The notes below the pieces were generated by a model that was not told the DNA's origin, did not search any database, and worked only from the letters and a program-made list of their open reading frames with translations. DNA of 64,000 bases from Hydractinia symbiolongicarpus (Eukaryota > Cnidaria > Hydrozoa > Anthoathecata > Hydractiniidae), in the NCBI RefSeq assembly GCF_029227915.1, contig NC_079875.1:620001-684000 (forward strand). The letters are read 5' to 3'. This document shows positions 50,651 through 62,500 of the stretch, one piece after another. Every line of letters starts with the position of its first letter. Position 1 is the stretch's first letter. The translations under genes and the position numbers were made by a program.

Positions 50651-52359
50651 AGACGCTAAATAAAGGAAGTTTAATCGCCGGCAAACGAAAACCTGCGATT
50701 TCCCGTAAATCCTGGACTCGGCCCGTATAGTCAAAAGTATACAAAGAAAGTACCCAGGGAGTAAACTCATTTCCCAAACGATTTTTTAAATTATTATTTC
50801 ACCACTAAAGCCCATGAGACTTGTAGTTTTTAAATATGTTTTCATTTTTGATGAGACGCTGAATAAAAGATGTTTAATCGCCGACAAACGAAAACTCGCG
50901 ATTTCCCGTAAATCCCGGACTCGGCCCGTATAGTTAAAAGTATACAAGGAAAGTACCCAGTGAGTAAACTCATTTCCCTAACGAATTTTTAAATTATTTT
51001 TTCACCACTAAAACGCATGAGACTTGTAGTTTTCAAAAATGTTTTCGTTTTTGATGAGACGCTGAATAAAAGAAGTTTAATCGCCGGCAAACGAAAACCC
51101 GCGACTTCCCGTAACTCCCGGACTCGGCCCGTATATTCAAAAGTATACAAAGAAAGTACCCAGGGAGTAAACTCATTTCCCGAACGATTTTTTAAATTAT
51201 TTTTTTACCACTAAAACGCATGAGACTTGTAATTTTCAAAAATGTTTTCATTTTTGATGAGACGTTGAATAAAAGAAGTTTAATCGCCGGCAAACGAAAA
51301 CCTGCGATTTCCCGTAAATCCCGGACTCGGCCCGTATAGTCAAAAGTATACAAAGAAAGTACCCGGGGTGTAAACTCATTTCCCGAACGATTTTTTAAAT
51401 TATTATTTCACCACTAAAGCCCATGAGACTTGTAGTTTTTAAAAATGTTTTCACTTTTGATGAGACGCTGAATAAAAGAAGTTTAATTGCCGGCAAACGA
51501 AAACCCGCGACTTCCCGTGAATCCCGGACTCGGCCCGTATAATCAAAAGTATACAAAGAAAGTACCCAGGGAGTAAACTCATTTCCCAAACGAGTTTTTA
51601 AATTATCTTTTCACCACTAAAACGCATGAGACTTGCAGTTTTCAAAAATGTTTTCATTTTTGATGAGACGCTTAATAAAAGAGGTTTAATCACCGGCAAA
51701 CGAAATCCCGCGATTTCCCGTAAATCCCGGGCTTGGCCCGTATAGTCGAATGTATACAAAGAAAGTACCCAGGAAGTAAGCTCATTTCCCGAACGATTTT
51801 TTAAATTTTTTTTTCACCACTAAATCGCATGAGACTTGTAGTTTTCAAAAATGTTTTCATTTTTGATGAGACGATTAATGAAAGAGGTTTAATCGCCGGC
51901 AAACGAAAACCCGCGATTTCCCGTAAATCCCGGGTTGGCCCGTATAGTCGAATGTATACAAAGAAAGTACCCTGTGAGTAAACTCATTTCCAGAACGATT
52001 TTTTAAATTATTTTTTCACCACTAAAACGCATAAGACTTGTAGTTTTTAAAAATGTTTTCATTTTTGATGAGACGCTAAATAAAGGAAGTTTAATCGCCG
52101 GCAAACGAAAACCTGCGATTTCCCGTAAATCCTGGACTCGGCCCGTATAGTCAAAAGTATACAAAGAAAGTACCCAGGGAGTAAACTCATTTCCCAAACG
52201 ATTTTTTAAATTATTATTTCACCACTAAAGCCCATGAGACTTGTAGTTTTTAAATATGTTTTCATTTTTGATGAGACGCTGAATGAAAGAGGTTTAATCG
52301 CCGGCAAACGAAAACCCGCGATTTCCCGTAAATCCCGGGTTGGCCCGTATAGTCGAATG

Positions 52360-55300
52360 TATACAAAGAAAGTACCCTGTGAGTAAACTCATTTCCAGAA
52401 CAATTTTTTAAATTATTTTTTCACCACTAAAACGCATAAGACTTGTAGTTTTCAAAAATGTTTTCATTTCTGATGAGACGCTGAATAAAAGAAGTTTAAT
52501 CGCCGGCAAACGAAAACCCGCGATTTCCCGTAAATCCCGGGCTTGGCCCGTATAGTCAAAAGTATACAAAGATAGTACCCAGGGAGTAAACTCATTTCCC
52601 GAACGATTTTTTATATTATTTTTTCACCACTAAAACGCATCAGACTTGTAGTTTTCAAAAATGTTTTCATTTTTGATGAGACGCTGAATAAAAGAAGTTT
52701 AATCGCCGGCAAACGAAAACCTGCGATTTCCTGAAAACCCGGACTCGGCCCGTATAGTCAAAAGTATACAAAGAAAGTACCCAGGGAGTAAACTCATTTC
52801 CCGAACGATTTTTTAAATTATTATTTCACCACTAAAGCCCATGAGACTTGTAGTATTTAAAAATATTTTCATTTTTGATGAGACGCTGAATAAAAGAAGT
52901 TTAATGGCCGGCAAACGAAAACCCGCGACTTCCCGTAAATCCCGGACTCGGCCCGTATAGTCAAAAGTATACAAAGAAAGTACCCAGGGAGTAAACTCAT
53001 TTCCAGAACGATTTTTTAATTTTTTTTTTCACCACTAAATCGCATGAGACTTGTAGTTATCAAAAATGTTTTCATTTTTGATGAGACGCTTAATGAAAGA
53101 GGTTTAATCGCCGGCAAAAGAAAACCGCGATTTCCCGTAAATCCCGGGTTGGCCCGTATAGTCGAATGTATACAAAGAAAGTACCCAGGGTGTAAAATCT
53201 TTTCCCGAACGATTTTTTAAATTATTTTTTCACCACTAAAACGCATGAGACTTGTAGTTTTCAAAAATGTTTTCATTTTTGATGAGACGCTGAATAAAAG
53301 AAGTTTAATCGCCGGCAAACGAAAACCTGCGATTTCCCGTAAATCCCGGACTCGGCCCGTATAGTCAAAAGTATACAAGGAAAGTACCCAGGGTGTAAAC
53401 TCATTTCCCGAACGATTTTTTAAATTATTTTTTCACCACTAAAGCCCATGAGACTTGTAGTTTTTCAAAATGTTTTCATTTTTGATGAGACGCTGAATAA
53501 AGGAAGTTTAATCGCCGGCAAACGAAAACCCGCGATTTCCCGTAAATCCCGGACTCGGCCCGTATAGTCAAAAGTATACAAAGAAAGTACCCAGGGTGTA
53601 AACTCATTTCCCGAACGATTTTTTAAATTATTTTTTCACCACTACAACGCATGAGACTTGTAGTTTTCAAAAATGTTTTCATTTTTGATGAGACGCTGAA
53701 TAAAAGAAGTTTAATCGCCGGGAAACGAAAAACTGCGATTTCTCGTAAATCCCGGACTCGGCCCGTATAGTCAAAAGTATCCAAAGAAAGTACCCAGGGA
53801 GTAAACTCATTTCCCAAACGATTTTTTAAATTATTATTTCACCACTAAAGCGCATAAGACTTGTAGTTTTTAAAAATGTTTTCATTTTTGATGAAACGCT
53901 GAATAAAAGAAGTTTAATCGCCGGCAAACGAAAACCCGCGACTTCCCGTAAATCCCGGACTCGGCCCGTATAGTCAAAAGTATACAAAGAAAGTACCCAG
54001 GGAGTAAACTCATTTCCCGAACGATTTTTTAATTTTTTTTTTCACCACTAAATCACATGAGACTTGTAGTTTTCAAAAATGTTTTCATTTTTGATGAGAC
54101 GCTTAATGAAAGAGGTTTAATCGCGGGCAAACGAAAACCCGCGATTTCCCGTAAATCCCGGGTTGGCCCGTATAGTCGAATGTATACAAAGAAAGTACCC
54201 AGGGTGTAAACTCTTTTCCCGAACGAGTTTTTAAATTATTTTTTCACCACTAAAACGCATGAGACTTGTAGTTTTCAAAAATGTTTTCATTTTTGATGAG
54301 ACGCTGAGTAAAAGAAGTTTAATCGCCGGCAAACGAAAACCTGCGATTTCCCGTAAATCCCGGACTCGGCCCGTATAGTCAAAAGTATACAAGGAAAGTA
54401 CCCAGGGTGTAAACTCATTTCCCGAACGATTTTTTAAATTATTTTTTCACCACTAAAGCCCATGAGACTTGTAGTTTTTCAAAATGTTTTCATTTTTGAT
54501 GAGACGCTGAATAAAGGAAGTTTAATCGCCGGCAAACGAAAACCCGCGATTTCCCGTAAATCCCGGACTTGGCCCGTATAGTCAAAAGTATACAAGGAAA
54601 GTACCCAGTGAGTAAACTCATTTCCCGAACGATTTTTTAAAATATTTTTTCACCACTACAACGCATGAGACTTGTAGTTTTTAAAAATGTTTTCATTTTT
54701 GATGAGACGCTGAATAAAAGAAGTTTAATCGCCGGGAAACGAAAACCTGCGATTTCCCGTAAATCCCGGACTCGGCCCGTATAATCAAAAGTATACAAAG
54801 AAAGTACCCAGGGTGTAAACTCATTTCCCGAACGATTTTTTAAATTATTTTTTCACCACTACAATGCATGAGACTTGTAGTTTTCAAAAATGTTTTCATT
54901 TTTGATGAGACGCTGAATAAAAGAAGTTTAATCGCCGGGAAACGAAAAACTGCGATTTCTCGTAAATCCCGGACTCGGCCCGTATAGTCAAAAGTATCCA
55001 AAGAAAGTACCCAGGGAGTAAACTCATTTCCCAAACGATTTTTTAAATTATTATTTCACCACTAAAACGCATAAGACTTGTAGTTTTTACAAATGTTTTC
55101 ATTTTTGATGAAACGCTGAATAAAAGAAGTTTAATCGCCGGCAAACGAAAACCCGCGATTTCCCGTAAATCCCGGCTTGGCACGTATAGTCAAAAGTATA
55201 CAAAGAAAGTACCCAGGGAGTAAACTCATTTCCCGAACGATTTTTTAAATTATTTTTTCACCACTAAAACGCATGAGACTTGTAGTTTTCAAAAATGTTT

Positions 55301-55420
55301 TCATTTTTGATGAGACGCTGAATAAAAGCAGTTTAATCGCCGGCAAACGAGAACCTGCGATTTCCCGTAAATCCCGACTCGGCCTGTATAGTCAAAAGTA
55401 TACAAAGAAAGTACCCAGGG
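52360..55420. repeat. About 3.1-kb block copied at 56,113-59,580
   Basis: GCATCAGACTTGTAG (CAGAC at 52,641 and 56,394) and CGAAAAACTGCGATTTCTCG (near 53,728 and 57,482) share an offset of 3753-3754. Downstream, the right copy carries an added three-monomer duplication (57,377 and 57,986, 609 bp) and then lacks one monomer relative to the left copy, so offsets become about 4363 and then 4160. The left end of the right copy is the truncated monomer at 56,108. Confidence 0.8.
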
Positions 55421-56075
55421 AGTAAACTCATTTCCCAAACGATTTTTTAAATTATTATTTCACCACTAAAGCCCATGAGACTTGTAGTTTTTAAATATGT
55501 TTTCATTTTTGATGAGACGCTGAATAAAAGATGTTTAATCGCCGACAAACGAAAACCCGCGATTTCCCGTAAATCCCGGACTCGGCCCGTATAGTTAAAA
55601 GTATACAAGGAAAGTACCCAGTGAGTAAACTCATTTCCCTAACGAATTTTTAAATTATTTTTCCACCACTAAAACGCATGAGACTTGTAGTTTTCAAAAA
55701 TGTTTTCGTTTTTGATGAGACGCTGAATAAAAGAAGTTTAATCGCCGGCAAACGAAAACCTGCGATTTCCCATAAATCCCGGACTCGGCCCGTATAGTCA
55801 AAAGTATACAAAGAGAGTACCCAGGGTGTAAACTCATTTCCCGAACGATTTTTTAAATTTTTTTTTCACCACTAAAGCCCATGAGACTTGTAGTATTTAA
55901 AAATATTTTCATTTTTGATGAGTCGCTGAATAAAAGAAGTTTAATGGCCGGCAAACGAAAACCCGCGAATTCCCGTAAATCCCGGACTCGGCCGTATAGT
56001 CGAATGTATACAAAAAAAGTACCCAGGAAGTAAGCTCATTTCCCGAACGATTTTTGAAATTTTTTTTTCACCACT

Positions 56076-56134
56076 AAATCGCATGAGACTTGTAGTTTTC
56101 AAAAATGTTTCAAAAACAAAGAAAGTACCCTGTG
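56076..56134. repeat. Truncated monomer with about 100 bp missing
   Basis: After TAGTTTTCAAAAATGTTT (ends 56,110) the sequence jumps to CAAAAACAAAGAAAGTACCC, skipping the GATGAGACGC to GTATAC portion. The landmark spacing across it (54,840 to 57,377, 2537 bp) is 13 monomers less about 102 bp, which agrees. The junction has a short TTTCAAAAA repeat, suggesting microhomology. It is the clearest broken monomer I found in the array. Confidence 0.85.
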
Positions 56135-59100
56135 AGTAAACTCATTTCCAGAACAATTTTTTAAATTATTTTTTCACCACTAAAACGCATAAGACTTGTA
56201 GTTTTCAAAAATGTTTTCATTTCTGATGAGACGCTGAATAAAAGAAGTTTAATCGCCGGCAAACGAAAACCCGCGATTTCCCGTAAATCCCGGGCTTGGC
56301 CCGTATAGTCAAAAGTATACAAAGATAGTACCCAGGGAGTAAACTCATTTCCCGAACGATTTTTTATATTATTTTTTCACCACTAAAACGCATCAGACTT
56401 GTAGTTTTCAAAAATGTTTTCATTTTTGATGAGACGCTGAATAAAAGAAGTTTAATCGCCGGCAAACGAAAACCTGCGATTTCCTGAAAACCCGGACTCG
56501 GCCCGTATAGTCAAAAGTATACAAAGAAAGTACCCAGGGAGTAAACTCATTTCCCGAACGATTTTTTAAATTATTATTTCACCACTAAAGCCCATGAGAC
56601 TTGTAGTATTTAAAAATATTTTCATTTTTGATGAGACGCTGAATAAAAGAAGTTTAATGGCCGGCAAACGAAAACCCGCGACTTCCCGTAAATCCCGGAC
56701 TCGGCCCGTATAGTCAAAAGTATACAAAGAAAGTACCCAGGGAGTAAACTCATTTCCAGAACGATTTTTTAATTTTTTTTTTCACCACTAAATCGCATGA
56801 GACTTGTAGTTTTCAAAAATGTTTTCATTTTTGATGAGACGCTTAATGAAAGAGGTTTAATCGCCGGCAAAAGAAAACCCGCGATTTCCCGTAAATCCCG
56901 GGTTGGCCCGTATAGTCGAATGTATACAAAGAAAGTACCCAGGGTGTAAACTCTTTTCCCGAACGATTTTTTAAATTATTTTTTCACCACTAAAACGCAT
57001 GAGACTTGTAGTTTTCAAAAATGTTTTCATTTTTGATGAGACGCTGAATAAAAGAAGTTTAATCGCCGGCAAACGAAAACCTGCGATTTCCCGTAAATCC
57101 CGGACTCGGCCCGTATAGTCAAAAGTATACAAGGAAAGTACCCAGGGTGTAAACTCATTTCCCGAACGATTTTTTAAATTATTTTTTCACCACTAAAGCC
57201 CATGAGACTTGTAGTTTTTCAAAATGTTTTCATTTTTGATGAGACGCTGAATAAAGGAAGTTTAATCGCCGGCAAACGAAAACCCGCGATTTCCCGTAAA
57301 TCCCGGACTCGGCCCGTATAGTCAAAAGTATACAAAGAAAGTACCCAGGGTGTAAACTCATTTCCCGAACGATTTTTTAAATTATTTTTTCACCACTACA
57401 ACGCATGAGACTTGTAGTTTTCAAAAATGTTTTCATTTTTGATGAGACGCTGAATAAAAGAAGTTTAATCGCCGGGAAACGAAAAACTGCGATTTCTCGT
57501 AAATCCCGGACTCGGCCCGTATAGTCAAAAGTATCCAAAGAAAGTACCCAGGGAGTAAACTCATTTCCCAAACGATTTTTTAAATTATTATTTCACCACT
57601 AAAGCGCATAAGACTTGTAGTTTTTAAAAATGTTTTCATTTTTGATGAAACGCTGAATAAAAGAAGTTTAATCGCCGGCAAAGGAAAACCTGCGATTTCC
57701 CGTAAATCCCGGACTCGGCCCGTATAGTCAAAAGTATACAAGGAAAGTACCCAGGGTGTAAACTCATTTCCCGAACGATTTTTTAAATTATTTTTTCACC
57801 ACTAAAGCCCATGAGACTTGTAGTTTTTCAAAATGTTTTCATTTTTGATGAGACGCTGAATAAAGGAAGTTTAATCGCCGGCAAACGAAAACCCGCGATT
57901 TCCCGTAAATCCCGGACTCGGCCCGTATAGTCAAAAGTATACAAAGAAAGTACCCAGGGTGTAAACTCATTTCCCGAACGATTTTTTAAATTATTTTTTC
58001 ACCACTACAACGCATGAGACTTGTAGTTTTCAAAAATGTTTTCATTTTTGATGAGACGCTGAATAAAAGAAGTTTAATCGCCGGGAAACGAAAAACTGCG
58101 ATTTCTCGTAAATCCCGGACTCGGCCCGTATAGTCAAAAGTATCCAAAGAAAGTACCCAGGGAGTAAACTCATTTCCCAAACGATTTTTTAAATTATTAT
58201 TTCACCACTAAAGCGCATAAGACTTGTAGTTTTTAAAAATGTTTTCATTTTTGATGAAACGCTGAATAAAAGAAGTTTAATCGCCGGCAAACGAAAACCC
58301 GCGACTTCCCGTAAATCCCGGACTCGGCCCGTATAGTCAAAAGTATACAAAGAAAGTACCCAGGGAGTAAACTCATTTCCCGAACGATTTTTTAATTTTT
58401 TTTTTCACCACTAAATCACATGAGACTTGTAGTTTTCAAAAATGTTTTCATTTTTGATGAGACGCTTAATGAAAGAGGTTTAATCGCCGGCAAACGAAAA
58501 CCCGCGATTTCCCGTAAATCCCGGGTTGGCCCGTATAGTCGAATGTATACAAAGAAAGTACCCAGGGTGTAAACTCTTTTCCCGAACGAGTTTTTAAATT
58601 ATTTTTTCACCACTAAAACGCATGAGACTTGTAGTTTTCAAAAATGTTTTCATTTTTGATGAGACGCTGAATAAAAGAAGTTTAATCGCCGGCAAACGAA
58701 AACCCGCGATTTCCCGTAAATCCCGGACTTGGCCCGTATAGTCAAAAGTATACAAGGAAAGTACCCAGTGAGTAAACTCATTTCCCGAACGATTTTTTAA
58801 AATATTTTTTCACCACTACAACGCATGAGACTTGTAGTTTTTAAAAATGTTTTCATTTTTGATGAGACGCTGAATAAAAGAAGTTTAATCGCCGGGAAAC
58901 GAAAACCTGCGATTTCCCGTAAATCCCGGACTCGGCCCGTATAGTCAAAAGTATACAAAGAAAGTACCCAGGGTGTAAACTCATTTCCCGAACGATTTTT
59001 TAAATTATTTTTTCACCACTACAATGCATGAGACTTGTAGTTTTCAAAAATGTTTTCATTTTTGATGAGACGCTGAATAAAAGAAGTTTAATCGCCGGGA

Positions 59101-59599
59101 AACGAAAAACTGCGATTTCTCGTAAATCCCGGACTCGGCCCGTATAGTCAAAAGTATCCAAAGAAAGTACCCAGGGAGTAAACTCATTTCCCAAACGATT
59201 TTTTAAATTATTATTTCACCACTAAAACGCATAAGACTTGTAGTTTTTAAAAATGTTTTCATTTTTGATGAAACGCTGAATAAAAGAAGTTTAATCGCCG
59301 GCAAACGAAAACCCGCGATTTCCCGTAAATCCCGGCTTGGCACGTATAGTCAAAAGTATACAAAGAAAGTACCCAGGGAGTAAACTCATTTCCCGAACGA
59401 TTTTTTAAATTATTTTTTCACCACTAAAACGCATGAGACTTGTAGTTTTCAAAAATGTTTTCATTTTTGATGAGACGCTGAATAAAAGCAGTTTAATCGC
59501 CGGCAAACGAGAACCTGCGATTTCCCGTAAATCCCGACTCGGCCTGTATAGTCAAAAGTATACAAAGAAAGTACCCAGGGAGTAAACTCATTTCCCGAA

Positions 59600-62500
59600 C
59601 TATTTTTTAAATTACTTTTTCACCACTAAAACGCATGAGACTTGTAGTTTTTAAAAATGTTTTCATTTTTGATGAGACGCTAAATAAAGGAAGTTTAATC
59701 GCCGGCAAACGAAAACCTGCGGTTTCCCGTAAATCCTGGACTCGGCCCGTATAGTCAAAAGTATACAAAGAAAGTACCCAGGGAGTAAACTCATTTCCCA
59801 AACGATTTTTTAAATTATTATTTCACCACTAAAGCCCATGAGACTTGTAGTTTTTAAATATGTTTTCATTTTTGATGAGACGCTGAATAAAAGATGTTTA
59901 ATCGCCGACAAACGAAAACCCGCGATTTCCCGTAAATCCCGGACTCGGCCCGTATAGTTAAAAGTATACAAGGAAAGTACCCAGTGAGTAAACTCATTTC
60001 CCTAACGAATTTTTAAATTATTTTTTCACCACTAAAACGCATGAGACTTGTAGTTTTCAAAAATGTTTTCGTTTTTGATGAGACGCTGAATAAAAGAAGT
60101 TTAATCGCCGGCAAACGAAAACCTGCGATTTCCCATAAATCCCGGACTCGGCCCGTATAGTCAAAAGTATACAAAGAGAGTACCCAGGGTGTAAACTCAT
60201 TTCCCGAACGATTTTTTAAATTTTTTTTTCACCACTAAAGCCCATGAGACTTGTAGTATTTAAAAATATTTTCATTTTTGATGAGTCGCTGAATAAAAGA
60301 AGTTTAATGGCCGGCAAACGAAAACCCGCGAATTCCCGTAAATCCCGGACTCGGCCCGTATATTCAAAAGTATACAAAGAAAGTACCCAGGGAGTAAACT
60401 CATTTCCCGAACGATTTTTTAAATTATTTTTTTACCACTAAAACGCATGAGACTTGTAATTTTCAAAAAAGTTTTCATTTTTGATGAGACGTTGAATAAA
60501 AGAAGTTTAATCGCTGGCAAACGAAAACCTGCGATTTCCCGTAAATCCCGGACTCGGCCCGTATAGTCAAAAGTATACAAAGAAAGTACCCGGGGTGTAA
60601 ACTCATTTCCCGAACGATTTTTTAAATTATTATTTCACCACTAAAGCCCATGAGACTTGTAGTTTTTAAAAATGTTTTCATTTTTGATGAGACGCTGAAT
60701 AAAAGAAGTTTAATTGCCGGCAAACGAAAACCCGCGACTTCCCGTGAATCCCGGACTCGGCCCGTATAATCAAAAGTATACAAAGAAAGTACCCAGGGAG
60801 TAAACTCATTTCCCAAACGAGTTTTTAAATTATCTTTTCACCACTAAAACGCATGAGACTTGCAGTTTTTAAAAATGTTTTCATTTTTGATGAGACGCTT
60901 AATAAAAGAGGTTTAATCACCGGCAAACGAAATCCCGCGATTTCCCGTAAATCCCGGGCTTGGCCGTATAGTCGAATGTATACAAAGAAAGTACCCAGAA
61001 GGTAAGCTCATTTCCCGAACGATTTTTTAAATTTTTTTTTCACCACTAAATCGCATGAGACTTGTAGTTTTCAAAAATGTTTTCATTTTTGATGAGACGA
61101 TTAATGAAAGAGGTTTAATCGCCGGCAAACGAAAACCCGCGATTTCCCGTAAATCCCGGGTTGGCCCGTATAGTCGAATGTATACAAAGAAAGTACCCTG
61201 TGATTAAACTCATTTCCAGAACGATTTTTTAAATTATTTTTCACCACTAAAACGCATAAGACTTGTAGTTTTCAAAAATGTTTTCATTTCTGATGAGACG
61301 CTGAATAAAAGAAGTTTAATCGCCGGCAAACGAAAACCCGCGATTTCCCGTAAATCCCGGGCTTGGCCCGTATAGTCAATAGTATACAAAGATAGTACCC
61401 AGGGAGTAAACTCATTTCCCGAACGATTTTTTAATTTATTTTTTCACCACTAAAACGCATGAGACTTGTAGTTTTCAAAAATGTTTTCATTTTTGATGAG
61501 ACGCTGAATAAAAGAAGTTTAATCGCCGGCATACGAAAACCCGCGACTTCCCGTAAATCCCGGACTCGGCCCGTATAGTCAAAAGTATACAAAGAAAGTA
61601 CCCAGGGAGTAAACTCATTTCCCGAACGATTTTTTAATTTTTTTTTTCACCACTAAATCACATGAGACTTGTAGTTTTCAAAAATGTTTTCATTTTTGAT
61701 GAGACGCTTAATGAAAGAGGTTTAATCGCCGGCAAACGAAAACCCGCGATTTCCCGTAAATCCCGGGTTGGCCCGTATAGTCGAATGTATACAAAGAAAG
61801 TACCCAGGGTGTAAACTCTTTTCCCGAACGATTTTTTAAATTATTTTTTCACCACTAAAACGCATGAGACTTGTAGTTTTCAAAAATGTTTTCATTTTTG
61901 ATGAGACGCTGAATAAAAGAAGTTTAATCGCCGGCAAACGAAAACCTGCGATTTCCCGTAAATCCCGGACTCGGCCCGTATAGTCAAAAGTATACAAGGA
62001 AAGTACCCAGGGTGTAAACTCATTTCCCGAACGATTTTTTAAATTATTTTTTCACCACTAAAGCCCATGAGACTTGTAGTTTTTCAAAATGTTTTCATTT
62101 TTGATGAGACGCTGAATAAAGGAAGTTTAATCGCCGGCAAACGAAAACCCGCGATTTCCCGTAAATCCCGGACTTGGCCCGTATAGTCAAAAGTATACAA
62201 GGAAAGTACCCAGTGAGTAAACTCATTTCCCGAACGATTTTTTAAAATATTTTTTCACCACTACAACGCATGAGACTTGTAGTTTTTAAAAATGTTTTCA
62301 TTTTTGATGAGACGCTGAATAAAAGAAGTTTAATCGCCGGGAAACGAAGACCTGCGATTTCCCGTAAATCCCGGACTCGGCCCGTATAGTCAAAAGTATA
62401 CAAAGAAAGTACCCAGGGTGTAAACTCATTTCCCGAACGATTTTTTAAATTATTTTTTCACCACTACAATGCATGAGACTTGTAGTTTTCAAAAATGTTT

